A stretch of 64,000 nt of DNA, from contig NZ_JACHJS010000001.1 in the NCBI RefSeq assembly GCF_014203755.1, positions 1,302,001-1,366,000 on the forward strand, given 5' to 3'. The notes beneath the pieces are model-generated. The model did not search any database and was not told the origin of the DNA. It was given only the letters and a program-made list of their open reading frames with translations. The translations under genes were made by a program, and so were the position numbers. Numbering within the stretch: position 1 is the first letter of the stretch; every line of letters starts with the position of its first letter. This DNA comes from Saccharothrix violaceirubra (lineage in GTDB: Bacteria > Actinomycetota > Actinomycetes > Mycobacteriales > Pseudonocardiaceae). Positions 17,155 to 25,583 of the stretch are shown one piece after another.

Positions 17155-17868
17155 TTGCGGATCAGCGTCTTAGTCGTCCTCGTCCTGCTCGCCGTCGCCG
17201 CACCCGGCCCGGCACGTGCGATCGTCGGCGGCCACCCGGCCGACGAACCCTGGGTGGTCGCGCTCTTCGACCCTGGCCGGAACCTGTTCTGCGGTGGTGC
17301 GCTGATTGCGCCCGACAAGGTGGTGACGGCCGCGCACTGCACCGTCGAACGCACCGCGTTGGCCACCCTCGACCGGCAGCGCATCACCGTGGTCGCGGGT
17401 CGTCCCGACCTCGACCAGCCGGTCGGCCACGAGGTCGAGGTGGCGTCGTCGTGGCGGCATCCGGACTTCCGGTCCGTGGCCGAGGGCGACGACGTCGCGA
17501 TTCTGACCCTGGCCCACCCGCTGCCCTACCGTACGATCGCCGTGGGTGCCGCGTATACCGGACCGGCGACCGTACACGGCTGGGGACGCACGGGCGAGCT
17601 CGCGCCCGCGAGTCGCGTGCTGCGCGCTGTCGACGTACCGGTTCTCGACGACGGGACGTGTCGGAAAGCCGACTCCGTGCACAACCCCGCGAAGATGCTC
17701 TGCGCCGGTTATCCGGAGGGTGGCAAGGACGCCTGCGAAGGCGACTCCGGCGGCCCGATCGTCCAGGACGGCGCGCTGATCGGCGTCGTGTCCTACGGCC
17801 GTGGCTGCGCTCGTCCCGGCGAACCGGGCGTGTACACGCGTCTCGCCGCGTACCTCGACCTGTTCTGA
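17155..17868 (+). CDS. secreted trypsin-like serine protease (S1), paralogue 3
   Basis: 237 residues from a TTG start with AGAAGGTG 5 nt upstream. The signal peptide ends at PARA and the mature enzyme starts directly with IVGG (23-26), so no propeptide is left and signal peptidase may activate it. Triad His61 (TAAHC), Asp113 and Ser198 (GDSGGP); Asp192 again predicts trypsin specificity, though Glu replaces Gln three residues before the serine (DACEGDSGGP). It is separated from paralogues 1 and 2 by the LysE gene on the opposite strand. A very strong terminator follows. Confidence 0.93.
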   Translation: MRISVLVVLVLLAVAAPGPARAIVGGHPADEPWVVALFDPGRNLFCGGALIAPDKVVTAAHCTVERTALATLDRQRITVVAGRPDLDQPVGHEVEVASSWRHPDFRSVAEGDDVAILTLAHPLPYRTIAVGAAYTGPATVHGWGRTGELAPASRVLRAVDVPVLDDGTCRKADSVHNPAKMLCAGYPEGGKDACEGDSGGPIVQDGALIGVVSYGRGCARPGEPGVYTRLAAYLDLF

Positions 17869-17911
17869 TCACGTGTCCGCGTGCACACGCGGTCGACAGG
17901 ATCGGGTTCCC

Positions 17912-17945
17912 GTGTCGTGCGCGGTTACGGAACCGCGCACGACAC
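17912..17945 (+). terminator. terminator of protease 3
   Basis: A perfect 15-bp stem (17912-17926 with 17931-17945) closes on the 4-nt loop ACGG, 44 nt after the protease stop codon. It also insulates the next gene. Confidence 0.8.
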
Positions 17946-17986
17946 TCGAACGGCGTCGTCGTCGTGTCGGGGTGTAGGACGGTGAC

Positions 17987-18418
17987 GTGGCGGACTTGAG
18001 GGTGGCCGGCGCGAACGCGCTCGGGGCGGCGGAGCTGTACGAACTGCTCAGGCTGCGGGTGGACGTGTTCGTCGTCGAGCAGGAGTGCGCCTATCCGGAA
18101 CTGGACGGGCGTGATCTCGAACCTGGGACACGGCACTTCTGGGTGCATGACGGCGTGCCAGTCGCGTACCTGCGGACGTTGGCCGAACCTGACGGAACCG
18201 TCCGGATCGGACGGGTGTGCACGGCGAAACAGGCGCGGGGACTCGGACACGGCCGCAGGTTGATGGTCGCCGCGCTGGACGAGGTCGGCGTACGCACATG
18301 CGTGCTCGACGCGCAGACGTATGTCGTGGACTTCTACGCGTCGTTCGGCTTTATGGTCGAAGGCGACGAGTTCATCGAGGACGGGATACCGCACCGGCGG
18401 ATGCGCCGGTCTCCGTGA
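17987..18418 (+). CDS. ElaA-like GNAT N-acetyltransferase
   Basis: 143 residues from GTG 17987. LYELLRLRVDVFVVEQECAY followed by PELDGRDLE is the ElaA signature, and RIGRVCTAKQARGLGHGRRL forms the acetyl-CoA pyrophosphate loop. The acceptor is unknown. A similar GNAT (Rv2851c) sits beside the cobalamin genes in M. tuberculosis, so its place next to this block is old. The last 47 nt overlap the end of bioF on the other strand. Confidence 0.88.
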   Translation: MADLRVAGANALGAAELYELLRLRVDVFVVEQECAYPELDGRDLEPGTRHFWVHDGVPVAYLRTLAEPDGTVRIGRVCTAKQARGLGHGRRLMVAALDEVGVRTCVLDAQTYVVDFYASFGFMVEGDEFIEDGIPHRRMRRSP

Positions 18419-19550
18419 TCACCCGCACGGCCCGTTCGACATCGGCCTCGGTCAGGTCCGCCCGTGCGGTCAACCGCAATCGTGACACCTGGTCGGGTAC
18501 CGAGGGCGGCCGGAAGCAGCCGACAAGGACCCCCTGCGCACGACATGCCCGCGACCACTCCAGCGCCGATTCGGCCGACGGCGCCCGCACCGACACCACA
18601 GCGGCCGAGGGCGTGCTCGCCGGCAGCCCGTTCTCGCGCAGTCGGAAGGCCAGGTCCTGCGCCACGGTCAGGGCGCGTTCCGGCAGCCCGGGTTCCTCGC
18701 GCAGCACCTTCAACGCGGCCAGCGCCGCCGCCGCGCTCGCCGGAGCCAAGCCGGTGTCGAAGATGAACGTGCGTGCCGTGTCGATCAAGTGCCGGATCAC
18801 CCGTGACGGTCCGAGCACCGCGCCACCCTGCGCGCCGAGCGACTTCGACAGCGTCACGGTCGTCACGACATCGGGCGCCTTCGCCAGACCTGCCGCGTGC
18901 ACCGCGCCACGTCCGCCGTCACCGAGGACGCCGAGTCCGTGCGCGTCGTCGACCACCAACGCCGCCTCATGCTCACGACACGTTGCCACCAGGTCCGCCA
19001 ACGGTGCGAGGTCGCCGTCGACCGAGAACACCGAGTCGGTCACGACGAGCGCGCGGCGCTTGCCCCGCGTCGCCAGCGCGTGCGTGATGCGCGGAACCTC
19101 GCAGTGTCCCGCGACCACGACGTCCGCCTTCGACAGTCGGGTTCCGTCGATCAACGACGCGTGGATGTGCTGGTCGGCCACGATCGCGGTGCCCGGCCCG
19201 GACAGCGCCATCAGCGCGCCGAGGTTGGCCGCGTAGCCGGACGAGAACACGAGCGCCGATTGCGCGCCGCAGAAGTTCGCGAGTTCGTACTCGAGTTCGG
19301 TGTGGAGTTCGGTGGACCCCGTGACCAGGCGCGATCCCGTGGAACCCGCGCCCCAGCGCAGCGCCGCGGCGGCTGCCGCGCCCGTGACGCGCTTGTCCCG
19401 GGTGAGTCCCAGGTAGTCGTTGGACGCCAGGTCGAGGTCGGTCGAGTGGGCGGCCCGGGGCCGTACCGTCCGCGTCAGACCGGCCTTCGCGCGGGCGCCC
19501 GCGCGGGTGTCGATCCAGTCGAACACCGACTCGCCTGTGCTCACACTCAC
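18372..19550 (-). CDS. bioF: 8-amino-7-oxononanoate synthase (alpha-oxoamine synthase)
   Basis: 392 residues from GTG 19550. It joins an acyl-CoA/ACP with an amino acid, with loss of CO2; in biotin synthesis pimeloyl thioester plus alanine. The substrate-binding NDYLGL (44-49), GSTGSRLVTG (69-78), DDAHGLGVLG (201-210) and the PLP lysine K236 in TLSKSLGAQGG are all present. The other biotin genes are not in the window. The divergent P450, 36 nt away, recalls the BioI route to pimeloyl-ACP, but a secondary-metabolite oxoamine synthase is also possible. C-terminal coding overlaps elaA by 47 nt. Confidence 0.85.
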   Translation of the reverse strand: MSVSTGESVFDWIDTRAGARAKAGLTRTVRPRAAHSTDLDLASNDYLGLTRDKRVTGAAAAAALRWGAGSTGSRLVTGSTELHTELEYELANFCGAQSALVFSSGYAANLGALMALSGPGTAIVADQHIHASLIDGTRLSKADVVVAGHCEVPRITHALATRGKRRALVVTDSVFSVDGDLAPLADLVATCREHEAALVVDDAHGLGVLGDGGRGAVHAAGLAKAPDVVTTVTLSKSLGAQGGAVLGPSRVIRHLIDTARTFIFDTGLAPASAAAALAALKVLREEPGLPERALTVAQDLAFRLRENGLPASTPSAAVVSVRAPSAESALEWSRACRAQGVLVGCFRPPSVPDQVSRLRLTARADLTEADVERAVRVITETGASAGAVSRPR

Positions 19551-19586
19551 GCGGGCAGTCTCGCACCCGGCCGCTACCGTGCCGGC

Positions 19587-20816
19587 GTGGACCTCTTCCA
19601 GCACGGTCACGCGGACCTGCGCGCACTGCGCGAGAACGCCCCGGTGCACCGCGACGAGCGAACCGGGCTGTGGCTGGTCAGCCGATACGCGAACGTGCGC
19701 GCCGTGCTCGCCGACCCGAAGACCTTCCACCCGGACAACGCGCTCACCGCGATCACGCCGATCCCTCGCCCGGTCCTGCGCACGCTGGCCAGGTCCGGCT
19801 TCTCGCTCCCGCCGACACTGGCGAACAACGGCACGCCGACGCACGCGCCGTTGCGTCGACTGGTCGCCCGATACCTCACGCCCGTGCGTGTCGCCGCGAT
19901 GTCGGACCGCATCGTCGAGCTGACCCGCGAACGCCTCGACCGGCTGACCGGACCCCGGGTCGACCTGCACCCGGCGTTGGCCCGGGACCTGCCGGCGATC
20001 GTGCTGCTGGAAATCATGGGCATCGACGACGTGGACGTCGACGCGCTCAAGGCGTGGAGCACTGCTTCGCTCGAGTTGTTCTGGGGCGACCTCACACCCG
20101 ACCGGCAGCGGGCACTGGCCGGACCGGCGGCCGAGTTCCACCGCTGGCTGTCGCAGCGGATCAGGTCCGCGCGCGGCGACGACCTGTTCGGCGCGTTGAA
20201 CGCGGCCGGCGTGTCCGTGCGCGACGCGGCCGGACTTTGCTACTTCCTGCTCATCGCGGGGCAGGAGACGACCACCCAGTTGTTGTGCGCGGTGTTCCAC
20301 GGGGTGCTTCGGCACGGCGACCTGTGGTCGCGGCTGGACGAACCGGGGATGGCCGCGCACTGCGTCGAGGAGACGTTGCGTCGTGAACCGCCGGTCAACA
20401 CGTGGCGCAGGGTCGCCGCGCGTGACACGGAACTGGCCGGCGTGCGCATCCCGCAGGGCGCCCACCTGCTCCTGATGCTCGCCGGTTCCGGCAGCGACCC
20501 CGAGGTGTTCGACGAACCCGAGCGCTTCTGCCCGGCCCGGCCGAACGCCCGCAAGCACCTTGCCTTCGGCTTCGGACCGCACTTCTGCCTCGGCGCCGGG
20601 CTCGCCCGCCTGGAGGGCGAGGTGGTCCTGCGCGAGACCGCACGCCGGTTTCCGGGCCTGCGGCTCGCGTCGACCGCTTCGCCGCCGATGCTCGGGCTGC
20701 TGTCGTTCCGCGCCCCGCTCAGCGTCGACGTCGTCTTAGGGGACGAGGATCAGCTTGCCCGTGGTGGAACGCGATTCCAGCAGGTAGTGGGCGCGGGCGG
20801 CGTCGGACAGGGGTAG
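19587..20816 (+). CDS. cytochrome P450
   Basis: 409 residues from GTG 19587 (no clear ribosome binding site; possibly leaderless). The I-helix AGQETTT (224-230), K-helix ETLR (262-265) and heme loop FGFGPHFCLG with Cys334 as the iron ligand are intact. The protein is a soluble class I bacterial P450 needing ferredoxin and reductase supplied elsewhere. The family normally ends close to the FRAPLSV strand (374-380); here the frame runs 29 residues more because no stop occurs until 20816, overlapping the convergent oxidoreductase gene by 81 nt. Substrate unknown; the divergent bioF makes a fatty acyl-ACP a reasonable guess. Confidence 0.9.
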   Translation: MDLFQHGHADLRALRENAPVHRDERTGLWLVSRYANVRAVLADPKTFHPDNALTAITPIPRPVLRTLARSGFSLPPTLANNGTPTHAPLRRLVARYLTPVRVAAMSDRIVELTRERLDRLTGPRVDLHPALARDLPAIVLLEIMGIDDVDVDALKAWSTASLELFWGDLTPDRQRALAGPAAEFHRWLSQRIRSARGDDLFGALNAAGVSVRDAAGLCYFLLIAGQETTTQLLCAVFHGVLRHGDLWSRLDEPGMAAHCVEETLRREPPVNTWRRVAARDTELAGVRIPQGAHLLLMLAGSGSDPEVFDEPERFCPARPNARKHLAFGFGPHFCLGAGLARLEGEVVLRETARRFPGLRLASTASPPMLGLLSFRAPLSVDVVLGDEDQLARGGTRFQQVVGAGGVGQG

Positions 20817-21638
20817 CGCCGCACCGAGTATCGGGCTGAGCCCGGACGCGAACGCCTCCCGTACCGCGTCGGTCGAGTAGGTGCCCCACAGCCCGGTGAT
20901 CGACACGCCCCGACCGAACACGTCGGACGCGTCGACGTCGAGCGGCGCGCCGCCCGCGTACCCGAACAGGACCAGGCGCCCGGTGCCGGTACGCAACAGG
21001 TCGAACGACTCCCGTGCGGTCGCGCCGCCGACCGACGACAGAGCGACGTCGATCGGTTCGAGCCCGGCCGACCATCCCGGTACCGAGTAGTCGACCACTT
21101 CATGCGCACCGAGCTGCGACGCGATCGCGAGTTTGTGCGCACCGCGTGTCGCCGCGACGACGATCGCACCGGCGCGTGACGCCAGCTGCACGAGAAGTGA
21201 ACCGACGCCACCCGTCGCGGCCTCGACCAGGACACGGTCGCCGGGCGCGATCCGCCCGGCACGCGCCGCGGCGAGGGCGGTGGTGCCTTGGCTGAGCAGC
21301 GCGGCGGCTTCGTGGTCGGACAACGTGTCCGGCACTTCGACGGGTTCGGTTAGCACGGCATGCGACGCGTAGCCGGGACCCGTCGGCACGCCCGCGAGCC
21401 GTCGACCGTCCGCGGTCACGCCGACGACCTCGCCTCCCAGTGGTCCTGGTTCGTCGGGGATGGGTACCCACGGGAACAACCCGCGAGCGTGTCCGGAACG
21501 CAGCAACGTGTCGCCGAAGTTGACACCCGCCGCCGTGACACACACCAATTCCTGCCCCGGGCCGGGTACGGGATCGGGTACCTCGACCTCGTGCAGTACT
21601 GACGGTGACCCGAACTCTTTGTACTGGACAACTCGCAC
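20736..21638 (-). CDS. zinc-independent quinone oxidoreductase (MDR superfamily)
   Basis: 300 residues from GTG 21638 with GGAAGG about 9 nt upstream. The N-terminal GroES-like part (EFGSPSVLHEVEVPDP, AAGVNFGDTLLRSG) and the NADPH-binding VEAATGGVGSLLVQLASRAGA identify a quinone reductase-like MDR without the structural or catalytic zinc cysteines. It reduces quinones or other conjugated carbonyls with NADPH. Divergent from a TetR gene across a palindrome-rich region with two copies near its own start, so it is a likely target of that repressor. Confidence 0.88.
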   Translation of the reverse strand: MRVVQYKEFGSPSVLHEVEVPDPVPGPGQELVCVTAAGVNFGDTLLRSGHARGLFPWVPIPDEPGPLGGEVVGVTADGRRLAGVPTGPGYASHAVLTEPVEVPDTLSDHEAAALLSQGTTALAAARAGRIAPGDRVLVEAATGGVGSLLVQLASRAGAIVVAATRGAHKLAIASQLGAHEVVDYSVPGWSAGLEPIDVALSSVGGATARESFDLLRTGTGRLVLFGYAGGAPLDVDASDVFGRGVSITGLWGTYSTDAVREAFASGLSPILGAALPLSDAARAHYLLESRSTTGKLILVP

Positions 21639-21705
21639 GTCGAAAACCTTCCTCGGTGGACTGGCGGGACCGGCGGATTGGGTGGCGGGCCGGACCGGAG
21701 ATGGG

Positions 21706-21722
21706 GCGGACCGGTGGTCCGC
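21706..21722. repeat. dispersed palindrome, copy 2
   Basis: GCGGACC-GGT-GGTCCGC, perfect 7-bp arms, 67 nt upstream of the oxidoreductase start. Confidence 0.7.
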
Positions 21723-21771
21723 TTGTATCGAGATTGATGCGGCTGGCGGTCCGCTCGGGGGCGCGGCTGTA

Positions 21772-21786
21772 CGGACCGGCGGTCCG
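21772..21786. repeat. dispersed palindrome, copy 3
   Basis: CGGACC-GGC-GGTCCG, perfect 6-bp arms, 133 nt upstream of the oxidoreductase start. Confidence 0.65.
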
Positions 21787-22122
21787 CCAAGGTTTCGTCG
21801 GTGCGAATGACTGGGGCGCGCACTTCTTGCTCGTGTTTGCGCTGGTAAGCGACTTTTGAGGCCTGGATCGTCGGTCCGCGTCGTTCGGTACCCGTCGACC
21901 CGTCCAGTGGCTTTGTCAGCGCGCTTCTACTCGTCGTGGATCGTGATGCGCGACGGTTGTCCATTTGTGTCTACGGGCCTGGGTTCGTCGTGGGTCGAGA
22001 TCGACGGCCGGGTAGGGGTACGGGGTGGTGGCTGTTCGCGTTGATTTCACCCGTTCAGGGGTGGTGATCCGGATGGGTCTTCATTCGGAGTGGATCGGTG
22101 GTCTGATTTCGGTGTCAGGGGT

Positions 22123-22239
22123 GTGGACCAACGGTCCGCTTTGGGTCGGCTCGGTGCGGACCGTTGGTCCACTTGTCTGGGCGATGCCGCGGACCGGCGG
22201 TCCGTTTTACGTCGTCTACGATACGGACCACCGGTCCAC
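22123..22239. repeat. four tandem palindromes upstream of the TetR gene
   Basis: Four GGACC-N3-GGTCC sites lie at 22123-22139 (centre AAC), 22156-22172 (GTT), 22189-22205 (GGC) and 22223-22239 (ACC). Centre-to-centre distances are 33, 33 and 34 bp, close to three helical turns, so all sites face the same side of the DNA. The last ends 19 nt before the start codon. Best read as an operator array for cooperative TetR binding. Confidence 0.75.
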
Positions 22240-22258
22240 TTCGGTAGGGGAGGTTCGG

Positions 22259-22870
22259 ATGGCCGAACGCAGGGACGCCGCGCGCAACCGTGCCGCGATC
22301 CGGTCCGCCGCCGCGCGGTTGATCCGCGAGCGTGGACCGGACGGGTTCGTGATCGAGGATGTCGCGGCGGCGGCGGGTGTCGGGAAGGGCACGGTGTTCC
22401 GGCACTTCACCGACCGTGCGGGGCTTGTGCGTGCGGTGGTCGAGTTGGCGTCGCGGGAGTGGCGCACGGAGTCCGACGCGTTGTTCGACGACGCGGACAT
22501 GGCGCCGGACGAGAAACTGGTCACGTTCGTCGGCCGGTTGTTCGACCACGTCGTCGACTCCCTGCCGCTGGTTCGCGCGCTGGAGTTGTCCGAGTTCGAC
22601 CAGTCCGGGTGCGACGACAACACCGTGCTCGTGCACAGGCGGATCTCGGACCTGATCGCGCAGGTCAACCCGGACGCCGACGCCCGGTACATCGCGCACG
22701 CCCTGCTCGCGCTCCTGCGCGGCGACGTGCTCCACCACCAGCTCGTCCGATCCGGCCTCGATCTGGGGCGGGTCCGGGCGGGTGTGATCGCGCTCGCGCG
22801 TTCGGTGCTGGTCGGGGACTTGGAGCGGGCCGGGCGGGATGCGACGATGCCGGGGCTGTCGAAGGGGTGA
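22259..22870 (+). CDS. TetR/AcrR family transcriptional regulator
   Basis: 203 residues. The N-terminal DNA-binding domain has GFVIEDVAAAAGVGKGTVFR followed by HFTDRAGLV; the ligand domain is of the SBP-like or TetR_C group common in actinobacteria. GGGGAGG gives a strong ribosome binding site 6 nt before the ATG. Four evenly spaced palindromes end 19 nt upstream and further copies lie toward the divergent oxidoreductase, so autorepression and control of that gene are likely. Its stop codon falls in the 5' flank of the cobalamin riboswitch of the next operon. Confidence 0.9.
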   Translation: MAERRDAARNRAAIRSAAARLIRERGPDGFVIEDVAAAAGVGKGTVFRHFTDRAGLVRAVVELASREWRTESDALFDDADMAPDEKLVTFVGRLFDHVVDSLPLVRALELSEFDQSGCDDNTVLVHRRISDLIAQVNPDADARYIAHALLALLRGDVLHHQLVRSGLDLGRVRAGVIALARSVLVGDLERAGRDATMPGLSKG

Positions 22871-22975
22871 ACGAGGAAGCCGGTGGGAGTCCGGCGCGGT
22901 CCCGCCACTGTGACCGGAGCGCATCCGGGAGTCAGGAACTCGGCCCCCGATCCAGACCGGACCCGGGCGTGGACA
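22862..22975 (+). ncRNA. cobalamin (AdoCbl) riboswitch
   Basis: The core has the conserved order: GGAAGCCGGTG (22875-22885), a paired GAGTCCGGCGCGGTCCC stretch, the B12 box GCCACTG (22904-22910) followed by TGACC, then GGGAGTCAGGAACTCGG (from about 22927). It lies directly upstream of a cobaltochelatase-like gene, where it is expected to hide the ribosome binding site (GGAAGGA, 22980-22986) when adenosylcobalamin is bound. The outer P1 stem limits are approximate; its 5' side probably overlaps the end of the TetR gene. Confidence 0.9.
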
Positions 22976-22996
22976 CCCGAGGAAGGACACCGCCGC

Positions 22997-24958
22997 ATGG
23001 GCGCGCGTTTCCCCTTTTCCGCCGTCGTAGGCCATGACGACCTGCGCACCGCACTCCTGCTTAACGCCGTCCACCCCGGCATCGGCGGGGTGCTCGTCCG
23101 GGGTGAGAAGGGCACCGCGAAGTCGACCGTGGTGCGCGCGCTGGCCGCGCTCCTGCCCGAACTGGACGTCGTCGCGGACTGTCGCTTCGGGTGCGCGCCC
23201 GAGGTCGACGCGGAGTGCCCGGACGGTCCGCACGGCGACGCGTCGGCGCACCGGCGCCCGGCCCGGCTGGTGGAGTTGCCCGTCGGCGCGACCGAGGACC
23301 GAGTGATCGGTTCGCTCGACCTGGAGCGCGCGCTGACGGAAGGCGTCCGCGCCTTCCAGCCCGGCCTGCTCGCCGCCGCACATCGGGGCGTGCTCTACGT
23401 CGACGAGGTCAACCTCCTGCACGACCATCTCGTCGATCTGCTCCTCGACGCCGCCGCGATGGGACGCGCACACGTCGAACGCGAGGGCGTCTCGGTGTCG
23501 CACGCCGCGTCGTTCCTGTTGGTCGGCACCATGAACCCGGAGGAGGGCGAACTCCGGCCGCAGCTGCTCGACCGGTTCGGTCTTACGGTGTCCGTACGCG
23601 CATCACGGGACGTCGCCGTACGCACGGAGGTCGTCCGCCGCAGGCTCGCCTACGAGGCGGACCCGGTCGGGTTCGCCGCGCGATGGCAGGACGACGACGC
23701 CGACCTGGCCCGGCGGATCGTGGACGCCCGTGCGCGGCTCGCGTCGGTGGTGTTGCCGGACGCCGAACTGCGACGGATCGCGGCGGTGTGCGCGGCGTTC
23801 GAGGTCGACGGGATGCGCGCGGACCTCGTGGTCGCACGCACCGCGGTCGCGCACGCCGCTTGGCGTGGTGCCGAAGAGGTCGCCGAGGAGGACGTGGCGG
23901 CGGCCGTGCGTTTGGCGTTGCCGCACCGCCGGCGCCGCGACCCGTTCGACGAGCCGGGGTTGGAGGAGGAGCAGCTGGAAGACGCCCTCCGGCAGGGCGC
24001 GGAGCACGCCGCCCAAGATCCCGACGACGACCCGGACGGTCCGGATGATGGGCCGCAGGGGGGCTCGGACGGTCCGGACGGGGAATCCGGCGGTGGGGCC
24101 GGCGAGTCGCGGGACGCACCTGGAAAGTCCACTTCGGATGGTCGCACGCACACGCCCGCACCGGCCTTCCGGGCCCGCCTGCTCCAGGTGCCCGGCGTCG
24201 GCGAAGGTGCGCCAGGGCGTCGTTCGCGGGCGCGGTCGGCGGCCGGACGTGCCGTCCGGCCATCCACCGTGGACGGATCCGGTGTGCACCTGATCGGCAC
24301 GCTGCAGAGCGCCGCCCCGCACCAGAACGCCCGGGGCCGCAGTGGTCCGGGCCTGGTGCTGCACGCCTCCGACCTGCGCCGCGCCATTCGCGAAGGCCGG
24401 GAAGGCAACCTGGTCCTCTTCGTGGTCGACGCGTCGGGCTCGATGGCGTCGCGTCAGCGCATGTCCGCGGTCACGGGCGCGGTCATCTCCCTGCTGCGCG
24501 ACGCCTACCAGCGTCGCGACAAGGTCGGCGTGATCACGTTCCGGGGCGCGGCGGCGGACCTCGCCCTGCCGCCGACGAACTCGGTCGACGCCGCCGCCGC
24601 GAGGCTGCGCTCCCTCCGTACCGGAGGACGCACTCCGCTCGCCGACGGTCTGCTGCGCGCGAAGAAGGTCCTGGACACCGAACGCGTCCGCGATCCGCGC
24701 CGCCGTCCGCTGCTGGTCCTGCTCACCGACGGCCGGGCCACGGCGTCCGGCGTCGGCGGCGACCCGGTCGACGCCGCGCTGCGGGCCGCGTCCCTGCTCG
24801 TGGGCACGGCCGCGGTGGTCGTCGACTGCGAGAGCGGGTTCGTGCGGCTGGGCCTGGCCGGTCGCGTGGCCGCCACGCTCGACGCCGCGTGCCTGCGCCT
24901 GGAGGAACTGTCCGCCGATCAGGTCGCGGGCGTCGTGCGCGCCGCGCGAGCCGCGTAG
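22997..24958 (+). CDS. magnesium/cobalt chelatase-like protein (fused ChlI and ChlD domains)
   Basis: 653 residues. The N-terminal AAA+ ChlI-like module has Walker A GEKGTAKS (36-43) and Walker [12 protein letters not shown] long acidic and Gly/Pro-rich linker (about 330-385) leads to a C-terminal von Willebrand A domain with the MIDAS DASGS (478-482). Proteins of this fused type work with CobN to insert Co2+ into the corrin ring in actinobacteria (equivalent to Rv2850c). CobN is not in the window. First gene behind the cobalamin riboswitch; cobO follows after 10 nt. Confidence 0.92.
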   Translation: MGARFPFSAVVGHDDLRTALLLNAVHPGIGGVLVRGEKGTAKSTVVRALAALLPELDVVADCRFGCAPEVDAECPDGPHGDASAHRRPARLVELPVGATEDRVIGSLDLERALTEGVRAFQPGLLAAAHRGVLYVDEVNLLHDHLVDLLLDAAAMGRAHVEREGVSVSHAASFLLVGTMNPEEGELRPQLLDRFGLTVSVRASRDVAVRTEVVRRRLAYEADPVGFAARWQDDDADLARRIVDARARLASVVLPDAELRRIAAVCAAFEVDGMRADLVVARTAVAHAAWRGAEEVAEEDVAAAVRLALPHRRRRDPFDEPGLEEEQLEDALRQGAEHAAQDPDDDPDGPDDGPQGGSDGPDGESGGGAGESRDAPGKSTSDGRTHTPAPAFRARLLQVPGVGEGAPGRRSRARSAAGRAVRPSTVDGSGVHLIGTLQSAAPHQNARGRSGPGLVLHASDLRRAIREGREGNLVLFVVDASGSMASRQRMSAVTGAVISLLRDAYQRRDKVGVITFRGAAADLALPPTNSVDAAAARLRSLRTGGRTPLADGLLRAKKVLDTERVRDPRRRPLLVLLTDGRATASGVGGDPVDAALRAASLLVGTAAVVVDCESGFVRLGLAGRVAATLDAACLRLEELSADQVAGVVRAARAA

Positions 24959-24968
24959 GGAGCGCCGC

Positions 24969-25583
24969 ATGCCACAGGGAGTTCCCGCCGTCACGCCCGA
25001 AGACGGCCTGACCACACGCCAGAGGCGCAACCGTCCGCTGGTCGTGCTGCACACCGGTGAGATGAAGGGCAAGTCGACGGCCGCCTTCGGCTTGGCGTTG
25101 CGCGGCTGGAACCAGGGCTGGTCGATCGGCGTCTTCCAGTTCGTGAAGTCCGCCAAGTGGAAGGTCGGCGAGGAAGCCGCGTTCCGCGCGCTCGGCCGCC
25201 TGCACGAGCAGACCGGCGAGGGCGGACCCGTCGAGTGGCACAAGATGGGCGAAGGCTGGTCGTGGTCGCGCAAGGCGGGCACCGCGGAGGACCACGCCGC
25301 CGCCGCGCTCGAAGGGTGGCGTGAGATCGCCCGCCGCATCGCCGACGAACGTCACGGCGTCTACGTGCTCGACGAGTTCACGTACCCGCTCAAGTGGGGC
25401 TGGGTCGACGTCGCCGAGGTGGTCGACGTCCTGCGCACGCGTCCTGGGCACCAGCACGTCGTGATCACCGGCCGGCACGCGCCGCCGGACCTGGTCGACG
25501 CCGCCGACCTCGTCGTGGAGATGACGAAGGTCAAGCACCCCATGGACGCGGGGCAGAAGGGCCAGAAGGGGATCGAGTGGTGA
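24969..25583 (+). CDS. cobO: cob(I)yrinic acid a,c-diamide adenosyltransferase
   Basis: 204 residues. P-loop TGEMKGKST (29-37), VFQFVKSAKWKVGE, and VYVLDEFTYPLKWGW are diagnostic of CobO/BtuR. The enzyme transfers the 5'-deoxyadenosyl group from ATP to the reduced cobalt of the corrinoid. Second gene of the riboswitch-led operon; its stop overlaps the cobB start by 4 nt (GTGA), indicating translational coupling. Confidence 0.96.
   Translation: MPQGVPAVTPEDGLTTRQRRNRPLVVLHTGEMKGKSTAAFGLALRGWNQGWSIGVFQFVKSAKWKVGEEAAFRALGRLHEQTGEGGPVEWHKMGEGWSWSRKAGTAEDHAAAALEGWREIARRIADERHGVYVLDEFTYPLKWGWVDVAEVVDVLRTRPGHQHVVITGRHAPPDLVDAADLVVEMTKVKHPMDAGQKGQKGIEW

Larger units (their letters stand above)
21639..22258. 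promoter_or_regulatory. 620-bp intergenic region with clustered palindromes
   Basis: No convincing gene. It separates the divergent oxidoreductase and TetR genes and holds at least six GGACC-N3-GGTCC palindromes (listed separately), a degenerate one near 22092 and several half-sites such as the one near 21744. Base composition dips relative to the genes. Confidence 0.7.

Noticed and set aside
22123..22239. CRISPR-like array
   Set aside because: Units are short palindromes with 16-nt gaps, not 25-40-nt repeats with unique spacers, and no cas genes are present.
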